Source of the DNA: Clostridia bacterium
GTDB taxonomy: Bacteria > Bacillota > Clostridia > Christensenellales > Aristaeellaceae
Length of the DNA: 64,000 nt
Direction of reading: 5' to 3'
NCBI GenBank assembly: GCA_017547285.1
Contig: JAFYQB010000055.1
Span: 1 to 64,000, forward strand
Position numbers and translations under genes: made by a program. Every line of letters starts with the position of its first letter. Position 1 is the first letter of the stretch. Of this stretch, positions 51,690 to 60,468 are shown one piece after another. The notes under the pieces are model-generated. The model worked only from the letters and a program-made list of their open reading frames with translations, searched no databases and was not told where the DNA came from.

Positions 51690-52751
51690 ATGATTGCTCT
51701 GCCTGAATATGAACGGCAAAAACTGAAAAAGGTACTGGAAATCGCCGAAAATAATCTGCGTGCGCTGGAGCTGTTTAGCAGTTATCTGCACATATGCCCT
51801 CGGTTTGTAAAGGCGGAGGATATCAAAAGTCTCACTGAGTGCGGTGTGGATGTGGGAACCGCGGAACGACTGCTGGTGGCTGCTGCCTGCGGGCTGGACG
51901 GCGAAACGCGTCCTCAGGATCAGGTCATGGAGGAACAGTATTTCCGGCATGCCATTCATCTTCTGGATGCGCAGGAGTGCGGGCAGGATCCGTATTATCA
52001 GACCATCCAATTGCCGGAAACCTCCCGCGGTAAATGGAAAATGGGCTACAAGACCATCGAAGCCTATGAACTGTTCACTTCGGACGATCTGAAAACGCTG
52101 CCGGAAGGACGCGAAATTCCGCAAACGGGCTTTTTTACCGAAGCTTTCCGTGCGCCGATCGTGGAGGAAAACGGACGTGAATGGATGACCGTTACCCCCA
52201 GCGAGATCAACACCATGACCGCTGATATTCAGGCGGCATACGGCAAAGTAGCGGTGTTTGGCCTTGGACTGGGCTATTACGCCTTTATGGCATCCGAAAA
52301 GCCGGATGTAAGCGAAATCGTGGTGATCGAACGCGATCCGGAAGTGATATCCCTGTTCAGGGAGTTTATTCTGCCGCAGTTCCCGCACAAGGAAAAGGTA
52401 ACGGTCATGGAAGCAGACGCCTATGTGTTTGCGGAAAACATGGGCAATAAGCAGTTTGATTGTGCCTATGTGGATATCTGGCACGATGTGCTGGACGGCG
52501 TGGAAATGTATCTCAAAATGAAGCGGCTGGAAAAGCATTCGCCGGATACGAAATTTATGTACTGGATCGAGCCCAGCATGCTGGCATGGCTGCGCGGCAT
52601 GGCACTGATGGAAGTTGCCGAAAATACGGAAGGTCCAATGATGAAAACCATCGGATGCGTTTCAAACGTTGATGAACTGATGAACGCGCTTTCGGATGAA
52701 AGTCTGAAAAAGCTTGCGCCGGAAATTCCTCTGGAAGTGGCGCAAAGATAA
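51690..52751 (+). CDS. Methyltransferase-like Rossmann-fold protein
   Basis: The protein has 353 residues. A helical N-terminal domain of about 120 residues is followed by a SAM-binding Rossmann fold: VFGLGLGYYAFMAS, the acidic strand end IVVIERDPEVISLF, TVMEADAYVF and DCAYVDIWHD. The pattern is like spermidine-synthase-type methyltransferases, without a clear catalytic motif. The ATG at 51690 has AAGAGGA upstream. The substrate is unknown. It ends at a bidirectional terminator. Confidence 0.78.
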   Translation: MIALPEYERQKLKKVLEIAENNLRALELFSSYLHICPRFVKAEDIKSLTECGVDVGTAERLLVAAACGLDGETRPQDQVMEEQYFRHAIHLLDAQECGQDPYYQTIQLPETSRGKWKMGYKTIEAYELFTSDDLKTLPEGREIPQTGFFTEAFRAPIVEENGREWMTVTPSEINTMTADIQAAYGKVAVFGLGLGYYAFMASEKPDVSEIVVIERDPEVISLFREFILPQFPHKEKVTVMEADAYVFAENMGNKQFDCAYVDIWHDVLDGVEMYLKMKRLEKHSPDTKFMYWIEPSMLAWLRGMALMEVAENTEGPMMKTIGCVSNVDELMNALSDESLKKLAPEIPLEVAQR

Positions 52752-52755
52752 ATGC

Positions 52756-52797
52756 AAAGCAGCGCCTGTGCACTTCAAACGTGACAGGCGCTGCTTT
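52756..52797. terminator. Bidirectional terminator between the methyltransferase-like and PHP-UvrD genes
   Basis: AAAGCAGCGCCTG (52756-52768) pairs with CAGGCGCTGCTTT (52785-52797) across a 16-base loop. The flanking genes converge. Confidence 0.85.
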
Positions 52798-52801
52798 GTG
52801 T

Positions 52802-55800
52802 TTAGAAATCAAACAGCGTAAGCTGTTCCGTTTTGGGGATTTTATTGCGCGGACGGATGTCGCCGCGAATGACGGCGGAGGGCAATTCGCCGACAAACGG
52901 GGAAGCCTTGCCGCCGCAGGTCAGAATCAGCTCTTCTTTGGCACGGGTGACGCCTACGAAAAAGAGGCGGCGTTCTTCTTCGATATCCGTCTTCTTGTGC
53001 GCATGCTCCAGCGGAAGCGTGCCTTCGGTCAAACCGGCGAGGAAGACCACCGGGAACTCAAGACCCTTCGCGCCGTGCAGCGTCATCAGCCGTACTGCGC
53101 CGCTTGCGTAGCCGCTGCCGGAGATACGGCGTATATCCGCGCTGTCGTCCGTGCGCAGATTGTTCAGCAGCGAAGTCAAATCATCGTGGAAAACGGCGGC
53201 GTTCAAAAGCCTGGATACAGCGTCGCTTTCCAGCTTGCACAGAGCGGCAAGCGTCTCCAGCTGCTTGCGCGGTTTATCCTGCATAATGCGCGGAGCAAAC
53301 GTGTGAACTGCCTCTACCCAAGGATACAGGAGCGGAAAATCCGACAGCTCGTTCGCAAGAAACTCAGGATCGGGCTTTTCGGAGGATGAAAGCGCAACAG
53401 CAGCAGGCTGGATCAGTGCTGCCGGAATGCGCCACAGGCCGTCCAATGCGGCGTGCAGGGATGCGCTGTCATGCGGATCCATCAGGCTTGCAAAGAAGCC
53501 AAGCATTCCCTGAACAGCCTTATCACTCAAAAATTCATCATGGCCGGAAATCACACAGGGAATGCTGTCGTGCGCAAGTGCGGTTTCGATCTGTTCCAGC
53601 TGGCGGTTTGTGCGGCACAGAATGGCGATTTCGGAGAAGGAACGTGTGCTGGTGCGCTCACTTCGGTCATTCTGCGCATCCAGCATATCCACGCCGCCGG
53701 CCATGCGTGCAATTTCCTTGGCGATCCACACGGATTCGGAAAATCCGTCCGGCGCTTCCATCAGTCGAATGCTGGCGTTCGAGGGGCGGTTGGCGATCAG
53801 CACGCGTTCCATGCCAGGATTGCGGCAGATTACACTGAGGGCAGCTTCCACAACCTGCGGCGAGGAACGGTAGTTCTGGCTCAAACGAATGAGCTGTGTA
53901 TCCGGATAGGCAGCAAGGAATGTGTCAAAACAATCCGCCTGCGCACCGCGGAAGCCGTAGATGGCCTGATCCGGATCGCCGATGACAAACAGGCTCTGGC
54001 TTTTCTCGCTCCAATGGCTGACCAGCGCATGCTGCACAGCGTTGATGTCCTGAAATTCATCCACCAGCAAGTGGCGAAACTGCTTTTTGGCAGTAACAGG
54101 CGTTTGCAGCGCATGAAGCAGCACGTCATCCAGATCACGCAGCCCCATTACATTCAGCCGCTGCTCATAAGCCGCAGGCAGCCACGCAGGCATGGCTGCA
54201 GTTTCATCGGTTCGCACACAGAGATTATTTTTGTACAGTGAAAGCAGACGCAGGCATTCGGCGGGGGAAAGGCGCTCGTCGTGTTCTTCCAGAAGCGTTG
54301 CCACAATTTCCTGCGCCTGTGCGCGGGTGATAATGGGTTTTCGATCCAGCAGATTCATGCAAATCGCGTGAAAAGTGCCAACCGTCAGCCCGCGCACCGC
54401 CTTTTTTCCCAGCTGCGCCGTTAAACGTTCCAGCATTTCGCCAGCAGCCTGACGGGTGAAGGTGACGGCGGTGATCTCAGCAGGTGAAACGCCGAGTTTT
54501 TCAATCAGGTAGGCAATGCGGGAAACCAGCGTTTTGGTTTTGCCGGTACCGGGCCCTGCCACGACTGCGGTGCAGCGTGCTGCGGTTTCCACAGCCTGCT
54601 GCTGTTCGGTATTCAGCAGAACGGCAGGCTGCATCGCCGGTTCGGTGTTCTCTTCGGCGGACGCTTTCTTCTGCTTAACGCCCTGCGTTTGGTATTTTTT
54701 CTTTCCGGAAAGACCGGCCAGTTCCAGAAGGCTAGTCTGACCGGAAAGGCGTTCGACCTCTCCGGGTTCAAAAAGCCTGATAATGCCGTATTCGCCATCG
54801 TATCCCGCCTGACGGATGACCTGGCCCTGCCGCAAACGGCGAACGGCTTCGGCCACGATTGGGCCGCCTGCACTTTCAAGTGTTTCCAGAGGCAAAGTAC
54901 GAAGAATGTCAAACTCGCTGCCCAGTTTGCCAAGCAAAGCAAAATAGGCGGCATTCACCTTTTTGGAGACGGGAGAAACGCCGTAACAGTCTGCCAGCAG
55001 TTCCGGCAGGGGCATCAGACTTTCAAAAAGTTTGGGTAATTTGCAGGGCTCGGTGCGGTCTGCCAGCTCTTCCACGCGGTGCAGAACCCCAACTGTCAGT
55101 TTGCGTCCGCAGACAGGGCAGCGGCCGTTCAATTCTACGGTTTGCGCGGGCTCCAGACAGCAGTGACAGTTGCGGTGGCCATCCAGATGGTATTTGCCTT
55201 CTTCGGGATAAAACTCAATGGTTCCGAAGAAGCCTTCGCCGGTCTCAATGGCGTGCTTGACAGAAGGATAACTCAGCTCGCAGTCAAGCAGATTGGCTTC
55301 GCGGCCAAGTTTGGCGGGAGAGTGAGCGTCCGAGTTGGAAACAAGCGTGTATCCATCCAGCATGGAGAGCCTGCGGTTCATCAGCGGATCGGAAGAAAGG
55401 CCGGTTTCCATGGCGTGAATATAGGGAGCCATGTCGCCAAAACATTCTTCCACAGTGCCAAAATCAGAAAAAGCCCCGAAAAGCGAAAAGTGCGGCGTCC
55501 AGATATGCGCAGGAATGTAAATTGCTTCAGGACAGCATTCCAGCGTGATTTCCAAAAGATCGCGGCTGTCCATACCGAGGATGGGACGGCCATCGCTGTG
55601 CAGATTGCCGATGGCTTCCAGTCGGTGGGAGAGTTCCTCCGCCGCTTCAATGGAGGGAAGTAGAATCACATGGTGTACTTTGCGCGTTTTGCCGCTGCGC
55701 TTGTAGATGGTGCTGATCTCGCCGGAAAGCACGAAGCGCGGCGCGGTTGTGGGCTGCACCTCACAGGGCAGAACCAGTTCATCCTTCAGCCGGTACAGAC

Positions 55801-55981
55801 CTTCTTCGGCGGGAAGCAGCATTTCCTTCAGTTCCTGCCGCCATGCCGGATGGGTGAAATCACCCGTGCCGATCAGACCGATTCCCTTACGGCGTGCCCA
55901 CAGATCCAGATGGGGCGCATCGCAGTCGCGGCTTGTAGCGCGGGAAAAACGGGAGTGAATGTGCAGATCGGCAATCAGCAT
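52802..55981 (-). CDS. PHP-domain and UvrD/Rep-helicase fusion protein with C-terminal clamp motif
   Basis: The protein has 1059 residues. The N-terminal PHP phosphoesterase domain has HIHSRFS, GTGDFTH, SGEISTIYKR and SNSDAH. A zinc ribbon follows (CHCC and CPVC, about 271-296). From about 455 comes a superfamily 1A helicase with GPGTGKTKT (about 477), TFTRQAAGEM, DEFQDINAVQ (about 640), GDPDQAIYGFRG, QNYRSS and TLHGAKGLE (about 970). The last residues are EQLTLFDF. QLTLF (1053-1057) matches the QL(S/D)LF motif that binds the DNA polymerase sliding clamp. Fusions of PHP and UvrD are known in bacteria and archaea, but their role in repair is undefined. The promoter on the minus strand overlaps the acyltransferase promoter. 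Confidence 0.93.
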   Translation of the reverse strand: MLIADLHIHSRFSRATSRDCDAPHLDLWARRKGIGLIGTGDFTHPAWRQELKEMLLPAEEGLYRLKDELVLPCEVQPTTAPRFVLSGEISTIYKRSGKTRKVHHVILLPSIEAAEELSHRLEAIGNLHSDGRPILGMDSRDLLEITLECCPEAIYIPAHIWTPHFSLFGAFSDFGTVEECFGDMAPYIHAMETGLSSDPLMNRRLSMLDGYTLVSNSDAHSPAKLGREANLLDCELSYPSVKHAIETGEGFFGTIEFYPEEGKYHLDGHRNCHCCLEPAQTVELNGRCPVCGRKLTVGVLHRVEELADRTEPCKLPKLFESLMPLPELLADCYGVSPVSKKVNAAYFALLGKLGSEFDILRTLPLETLESAGGPIVAEAVRRLRQGQVIRQAGYDGEYGIIRLFEPGEVERLSGQTSLLELAGLSGKKKYQTQGVKQKKASAEENTEPAMQPAVLLNTEQQQAVETAARCTAVVAGPGTGKTKTLVSRIAYLIEKLGVSPAEITAVTFTRQAAGEMLERLTAQLGKKAVRGLTVGTFHAICMNLLDRKPIITRAQAQEIVATLLEEHDERLSPAECLRLLSLYKNNLCVRTDETAAMPAWLPAAYEQRLNVMGLRDLDDVLLHALQTPVTAKKQFRHLLVDEFQDINAVQHALVSHWSEKSQSLFVIGDPDQAIYGFRGAQADCFDTFLAAYPDTQLIRLSQNYRSSPQVVEAALSVICRNPGMERVLIANRPSNASIRLMEAPDGFSESVWIAKEIARMAGGVDMLDAQNDRSERTSTRSFSEIAILCRTNRQLEQIETALAHDSIPCVISGHDEFLSDKAVQGMLGFFASLMDPHDSASLHAALDGLWRIPAALIQPAAVALSSSEKPDPEFLANELSDFPLLYPWVEAVHTFAPRIMQDKPRKQLETLAALCKLESDAVSRLLNAAVFHDDLTSLLNNLRTDDSADIRRISGSGYASGAVRLMTLHGAKGLEFPVVFLAGLTEGTLPLEHAHKKTDIEEERRLFFVGVTRAKEELILTCGGKASPFVGELPSAVIRGDIRPRNKIPKTEQLTLFDF

Positions 55982-56019
55982 GGGGAAAGTCCTCCTGTGG
56001 TATCAGCGGAATTGTCAAT

Positions 56020-56071
56020 ATTATACCGCGTTCCGCTCTCGTTGACAATCGCTGTCCGGCTGTGGTTTAAT
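56020..56071. promoter_or_regulatory. Divergent promoters with overlapping -35 boxes
   Basis: Minus strand: TTGTCA (56043-56048), 17 bases, TATAAT (56020-56025), for the PHP-UvrD gene. Plus strand: TTGACA (56042-56047), 18 bases, TTTAAT (56066-56071), for the acyltransferase. The two -35 boxes share five base pairs, so RNA polymerase cannot occupy both at once. Confidence 0.65.
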
Positions 56072-56102
56072 AAAGGCATCATCGAGCAAAAGGGGAAACG
56101 GT

Positions 56103-57092
56103 ATGGAAGCCATCCGTAAAATGCTGGGCAGATATCGCAACGAAATCAAAGGAATTGCCATTCTGTGGGTGGTGTTTTTTCACGCCCGCCTGGGACTGGA
56201 CGGACTGCTTTATCAGGTGCAGCGAATCGGGTATGGCGGTGTGGATATCTTTTTTTTCATGAGCGGTTTCGGACTGTTCTATTCGCTGGAAAAAGATGCT
56301 GATCTGGGCCGTTACCTGATTCGAAGAGGGGAGCGGCTGCTGCCTTCCTATCTGACGTTTTGTTTCATGTGGCTTGCAGTAATGCTGCCCCGTTTTGGTC
56401 TTGGAACGGCCAATGCCGCCCGTGTTGCGCTGAGCAATCTGTCGATGCTTGGATTTCTGACGGGAACAGACCGTTACATCAACTGGTATACGGGTGCGTT
56501 GCTGATCTCTTTGCTGCTTGCACCGTTTTTTCATGCGGCGCTGAAGCCGGGCAAGCGTTACTGGCTTCGTGCGGCTGCGCTGCTGGCAGTTCTGTTTGCT
56601 GTGGGCCTTGGTTTTATTGATGACAGTCGATATATGATGATCTCGCGCTTTCCTGTTTTTGCGCTTGGCATGGTTGCGGCGGGATGCGAAGTGAAAGAAC
56701 GGAATCTGAAACTGGCGCTGCCTGCATTGGGAGCGGGAGCCTTGGCTGCGCTGTTTGTGCTGTACCGGTGCCTGAACCGCTATGTGGAACTGCTGGTGCC
56801 CTACGCCATGTACTGGCATCCTTTTGTACTGATCGCGCCCGCTTTGTGCCTTGCTTTCGGTTGGGCGTTTGCGCATGTGCCTGCAGCGATGCTAAAGCCG
56901 CTTCGCTTCCTGGGCGGGGCTTCTTTTGAGATTTTCCTTTTTAACGTCTGGTACGAAGTGCTTGGCCCGGAAATCGGGCTGATGAGCACGCCTCTGGAAT
57001 GTATGCTGTGGAGCATTGGTACGGTTGCGCTGGGCTGTATCTATCATCTGTTGATCACTGGCGTTATGAAAAAAAGAAAGAATACGCACTGA
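56103..57092 (+). CDS. Acyltransferase family 3 membrane protein
   Basis: The protein has 329 residues and about ten membrane segments. It matches the acyltransferase-3 family (WecH/OafA type): KGIAILWVVFFHARLG near the N-terminus with the conserved His, then GVDIFFFMSGF and RGERLLPSY. Such proteins move acetyl or succinyl groups onto wall or surface glycans. The acceptor is unknown. The upstream promoter is at 56042-56071. No glycan genes are next to it; tRNA genes follow. Confidence 0.87.
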   Translation: MEAIRKMLGRYRNEIKGIAILWVVFFHARLGLDGLLYQVQRIGYGGVDIFFFMSGFGLFYSLEKDADLGRYLIRRGERLLPSYLTFCFMWLAVMLPRFGLGTANAARVALSNLSMLGFLTGTDRYINWYTGALLISLLLAPFFHAALKPGKRYWLRAAALLAVLFAVGLGFIDDSRYMMISRFPVFALGMVAAGCEVKERNLKLALPALGAGALAALFVLYRCLNRYVELLVPYAMYWHPFVLIAPALCLAFGWAFAHVPAAMLKPLRFLGGASFEIFLFNVWYEVLGPEIGLMSTPLECMLWSIGTVALGCIYHLLITGVMKKRKNTH

Positions 57093-57117
57093 ACGTTCAG
57101 AAAATCTAAAAAAGAGG

Positions 57118-57147
57118 TTGACAAGATACGGGATGACGTGGTATCAT
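57118..57147 (+). promoter_or_regulatory. Promoter of the tRNA cluster
   Basis: TTGACA (57118-57123), 18 bases, TATCAT (57142-57147), with the first tRNA at 57182. The long spacer and strong -35 are consistent with a stable-RNA promoter. Confidence 0.65.
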
Positions 57148-57181
57148 ATCAGACGTGTCTTGAGCAATCTTGGCCGTGTGT

Positions 57182-57257
57182 GACCCATTAGCTCAGTTGG
57201 CAGAGCACCTGACTTTTAATCAGGGTGTCTGGAGTTCGAATCTCCAATGGGTCACCA
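57182..57257 (+). tRNA. tRNA-Lys (TTT anticodon)
   Basis: GACCCAT pairs with ATGGGTC, a GCTC/GAGC D-stem is present, the anticodon stem CCTGA/TCAGG holds CTTTTAA, and the T-loop is TTCGAAT. CCA is encoded. The anticodon is TTT. Confidence 0.96.
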
Positions 57258-57272
57258 TTCCTCTTTCTCCCT

Positions 57273-57356
57273 GCGGGCGTGGCGGAATGGCAGACGCGCC
57301 AGACTTAGGATCTGGTGCCAAATGGCGTATGGGTTCAAGTCCCTTCGCCCGCACCA
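57273..57356 (+). tRNA. tRNA-Leu (TAG anticodon)
   Basis: GCGGGCG pairs with CGCCCGC, the anticodon loop CTTAGGA lies in CCAGA/TCTGG, and a long variable arm follows. The length of 84 bases including CCA fits a class II tRNA. Confidence 0.96.
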
Positions 57357-57377
57357 ATTACATTTCCAGCGGAGCGT

Positions 57378-57452
57378 GCGGTAGTAGCTCAGTGGTAGAG
57401 TGCCACCTTGCCAAGGTGGATGTCGCGAGTTCGAATCTCGTCTACCGCTCCA
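57378..57452 (+). tRNA. tRNA-Gly (GCC anticodon), first copy
   Basis: GCGGTAG pairs with CTACCGC, the anticodon loop is TTGCCAA, the T-loop is TTCGAAT and CCA is encoded. It is identical to the copy at 57803-57877. Confidence 0.96.
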
Positions 57453-57455
57453 TTT

Positions 57456-57529
57456 GCGGGTGTAGCTCAATGGCAGAGCTCCAGCCTTCCAAGCTGGCTA
57501 CGTGGGTTCGATTCCCATCACCCGCTCCA
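57456..57529 (+). tRNA. tRNA-Gly (TCC anticodon)
   Basis: GCGGGTG pairs with CACCCGC (G-U-free) and the anticodon loop is CTTCCAA. CCA is encoded. It follows the first Gly-GCC gene by 3 bases. Confidence 0.95.
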
Positions 57530-57532
57530 GCA

Positions 57533-57566
57533 GAAAAAGCCTTCGACTTTCGTCGAAGGCTTTTTC
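57533..57566 (+). terminator. Terminator of the tRNA cluster
   Basis: GAAAAAGCCTTCGAC (57533-57547) pairs with GTCGAAGGCTTTTTC (57552-57566) around TTTC. Confidence 0.9.
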
Positions 57567-57750
57567 AATACAACAAGGGCCAAACAAAAGAAATTTCATT
57601 TTGATTTGCTTGCTGAACGACTCGTCCAAAAGGCATGCAAAAGATTTTTTTATGTCCATTACACGTGCTTTCGATATTCCGCGTTCCATTGGGGATTTTG
57701 CTGCGTAAAAAACTTTGAAATAAAAAATTGAAAAAATTCGAAAAAAGGGG

Positions 57751-57779
57751 TTGCATTTTCTACGGGACGGTGCTATAAT
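57751..57779 (+). promoter_or_regulatory. Promoter of the second tRNA-Gly gene
   Basis: TTGCAT (57751-57756), 17 bases, perfect TATAAT (57774-57779), 24 bases before the tRNA. The 170 bases upstream are AT-rich with no gene seen. Confidence 0.75.
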
Positions 57780-57802
57780 GCTCAAGCAGTCGAACGGAGC
57801 AC

Positions 57803-57877
57803 GCGGTAGTAGCTCAGTGGTAGAGTGCCACCTTGCCAAGGTGGATGTCGCGAGTTCGAATCTCGTCTACCGCTCCA
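57803..57877 (+). tRNA. tRNA-Gly (GCC anticodon), second copy
   Basis: Identical in sequence to 57378-57452, with its own promoter and terminator, so it is transcribed alone. Confidence 0.96.
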
Positions 57878-57880
57878 GTT

Positions 57881-57914
57881 AACAGCTTTCCAAGTTTGGA
57901 AAGCTGTTTTTCTT
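57881..57914 (+). terminator. Terminator of the second tRNA-Gly gene
   Basis: AACAGCTTTCCA pairs with TGGAAAGCTGTT around a short loop, followed by TTTTTCTTTG. Confidence 0.88.
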
Positions 57915-57985
57915 TGTTTCAAAAATAGTTTGAATGCAGGAAAGTTTTTGTGCCTTCTAGAATTTTGTAAAAAGGAGGTGCAGCG

Positions 57986-58798
57986 ATGATTCGAAGAGTG
58001 TTTCAGTTTGGTTTGCTGGTTATTGTGCTGATGAGTTTGACTTTTTGCGCCAGGGCGGATGAACTGACGGTTACGTTCTTCAACGCCGGAAAAGCGGACG
58101 CCTGTCTTTTACAAACTGCAAACAGCACGGTACTGATTGATACTGGCAAGAATAAATTCGGCAAAAAACTTGCTGCATATTTGAAAGAAAACGGCATTGA
58201 AAAAATAGACGTGCTGTTTATCACGCATTTTGATAAGGATCATGTAGGCGGGGCAGATACGGTGCTGGAAGAAGTGAAAGTCCACAAGATCTATGAGCCT
58301 GCCTACGTCAGCGACAGCAAACAGTATACCCAGTACAGGGAAGCGATGGACGCGGCGGGTATGCAGGCGAAAACACTGGAACAGAATATCGCCTTTGAAC
58401 TGGACGGCGTTCAATACATTGTGGATGTAGCCAATCAGAGCTTTTACGGTGATGATGAAGAGAACGATTTTTCGTTGGTGATTGCCGCTGCATATGGAGA
58501 GACCAGTTTTTTGTTCGCAGGCGATGCGGAGAATCCACGTCTGGGCGAGCTGCTTTCGGAAGGGGTCGGGACATACGACGTGCTGAAAGTGCCGCATCAT
58601 GGCAGAGCAGAAAAACTGAGCGCATCCTTCTTTCAGACCATCAGACCGAAGTATGCGGTGATCACCAGCGAGGAAGAAGAGCCGGAGGACGCGACTGTAG
58701 TCAATATGCTGAGAAAATACGGTCAGGTGTATCTGACCCGTTTGGGCAATGTGGTCTGCACAACAGACGGGAAAAACCTTTCGGTATCACAGAAGTAA
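57986..58798 (+). CDS. Exported metallo-beta-lactamase-fold protein (ComEC-like domain)
   Basis: The protein has 270 residues with an N-terminal signal peptide (MIRRVFQFGLLVIVLMSLTFCARA, ending near 24). The catalytic segment is THFDKDHVGG (about 70-79), followed by FAGDAEN and PHHGRAEKL. This is the fold and motif set of the MBL domain at the C-terminus of ComEC, but without the competence membrane part. Soluble relatives cleave nucleic acid or other phosphodiesters. Outside the cell it could degrade extracellular DNA, which is an inference. An AAGGAGGTG site precedes the ATG at 57986. Confidence 0.85.
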   Translation: MIRRVFQFGLLVIVLMSLTFCARADELTVTFFNAGKADACLLQTANSTVLIDTGKNKFGKKLAAYLKENGIEKIDVLFITHFDKDHVGGADTVLEEVKVHKIYEPAYVSDSKQYTQYREAMDAAGMQAKTLEQNIAFELDGVQYIVDVANQSFYGDDEENDFSLVIAAAYGETSFLFAGDAENPRLGELLSEGVGTYDVLKVPHHGRAEKLSASFFQTIRPKYAVITSEEEEPEDATVVNMLRKYGQVYLTRLGNVVCTTDGKNLSVSQK

Positions 58799-58815
58799 TC
58801 AAAGGAGAGGGCAAA

Positions 58816-60468
58816 ATGCCTCAATATACCATCGGAATTGACTTTGGCTCCTTAAGCGGACGTGCAGTGCTGGCGAACGTGGCGGACGGCCGCGAAATTG
58901 CATCAGCACAACTGGATTACCCTCACGCGATTATGGACAGAAAGCTGCCCTGCGGCAAAGCGCTTCCGCAGGACTGGGCATTGCAGCATCCGCAGGATTA
59001 CCTGGATGTGCTGGATCATGTGCTGCCGCTTTTGGCCGCGAGTGTGGATCCTCAGGACATTATCGGTATTGGTCTGGACTGTACGGCAAGCACGGTTCTG
59101 CCTGTCTGTGCTGAGGGTGCGCCGCTTTGCTTTGATCCGGCGTTCGCAGAAAATCCCCATGCCTATGTGAAAATGTGGAAGCACCATGGCGCACAGGAAC
59201 AGGCCAGCCGCATGACGCTGCTGGCGCAAAGCCGTGGGGAAGAATGGCTTCCTTACTACGGCAGCATCGTGAACGCTGAGTGGTATTTCCCCAAACTGCT
59301 GGAAACGCTGGAGGATGCGCCGGAGGTCTATCACGCGATGGCGCATTACGTAGAAGCAGTGGATTGGCTGGTGTGGCAGCTGACGGGTACGCATACCCGT
59401 AGCTACTGCTGTCTGGGATACAAGTCTTTTTACAAAGACGGCAAATTTCCGGAAAAAGACTTCTTCCGTGCGCTGAATCCCGCCTTTGAAAATGTTATAG
59501 AAGAAAAAGTCAGCGGCCCGATTGCCGCGCTTGGTTCATGCGCTGGAAAGTTGACGGAGGATGCTGCCAAACGCTACGGCCTGAAAGCAGGTATTCCGGT
59601 AGCGGCAGGAAACATTGATGCGCATGTGTGTCTGCCTGCTGCGGGGGTTGACAGCGCGGGCAAGCTGCTGGCGATTGTCGGAACTTCTACCTGTCACATA
59701 GTCCTTGGCACAAAGGCGTTGCCGGTGCCAGGCATGAGCGGCGTGGTGAAGGACGGCGTTCTGCCCGGACTGGCTGCATATGAGGCCGGTCAGAGCTGTG
59801 TGGGGGATAGCTTCCACTGGTTTGAACGCAACTGCGTATCCTCTGCTACCCGTCATGAAGCTGCCGAAAAGAATATTTCTGTGCAGGCGTTGCTCACAGA
59901 AAAAGCGGCTCGTTTGAAACCGGGACAGAGCGGATTGGTTGCGCTGGACTGGTGGAACGGCAACCGCAGCGTGTTGGCGGATACAGATTTGACGGGCATG
60001 ATCCTCGGCATGACGCTGCAAACCGCGCCGGAGGATATCTACCGCGCGCTGATCGAATCCACTGCCTATGGCGCACGTGTGATTCTGGAAAACTATCGTG
60101 AAAGCGGCGTGCCCGTGCAGGCGTTTTATGCCAGCGGCGGCGTATCGCAGAAAAACGCGCTTGCCATGCAGATCTATGCCGATGTGCTGCAAATGCCGGT
60201 ACACATTGCGGATGCGGCGCAGGGGCCTGCACTGGGCAGCGCCATTTATGCGGCGGTTGCAGCCGGCGTATACAGCGATGCGGCAGAAGGCGCGCGCAGA
60301 ATGGGCGCAAAGGTTGCCCAAACCTACGATCCCATTCCTGAAAATGTTTGCGTATATGAAAAACTGTATCAGGAATACAAACAGCTGCACGACTATTTCG
60401 GACGAGGCGTCAACCCTGTGATGAAAACGTTGAAAGCGCTAAAGAAAGGCGGTAACAACCATGAATGA
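58816..60468 (+). CDS. araB: Ribulokinase (AraB)
   Basis: The protein has 550 residues and belongs to the FGGY sugar kinases: N-terminal GIDFGSLSGRAVL, then GLDCTASTVLPV, then GNIDAHV and AIVGTSTCHI, and the adenosine-binding FYASGGVSQKN. The N-terminal GSLSGR and length of about 550 are typical of L-ribulokinase rather than xylulokinase or glycerol kinase. It phosphorylates L-ribulose to L-ribulose 5-phosphate. The stop overlaps the araM start by 8 bases, so the pair is cotranslated. No araA or araD is adjacent. Confidence 0.9.
   Translation: MPQYTIGIDFGSLSGRAVLANVADGREIASAQLDYPHAIMDRKLPCGKALPQDWALQHPQDYLDVLDHVLPLLAASVDPQDIIGIGLDCTASTVLPVCAEGAPLCFDPAFAENPHAYVKMWKHHGAQEQASRMTLLAQSRGEEWLPYYGSIVNAEWYFPKLLETLEDAPEVYHAMAHYVEAVDWLVWQLTGTHTRSYCCLGYKSFYKDGKFPEKDFFRALNPAFENVIEEKVSGPIAALGSCAGKLTEDAAKRYGLKAGIPVAAGNIDAHVCLPAAGVDSAGKLLAIVGTSTCHIVLGTKALPVPGMSGVVKDGVLPGLAAYEAGQSCVGDSFHWFERNCVSSATRHEAAEKNISVQALLTEKAARLKPGQSGLVALDWWNGNRSVLADTDLTGMILGMTLQTAPEDIYRALIESTAYGARVILENYRESGVPVQAFYASGGVSQKNALAMQIYADVLQMPVHIADAAQGPALGSAIYAAVAAGVYSDAAEGARRMGAKVAQTYDPIPENVCVYEKLYQEYKQLHDYFGRGVNPVMKTLKALKKGGNNHE

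Noticed and set aside
57170-57604. 144-codon open frame across the tRNA genes
   Set aside because: It translates four tRNA genes and their terminator; no protein features.
57530-57802. AT-rich gap between the tRNA cluster and the second tRNA-Gly considered as an origin or small RNA gene
   Set aside because: Only a terminator at its left and a promoter at its right could be supported; no repeats, DnaA-type boxes or stable fold were evident by eye.
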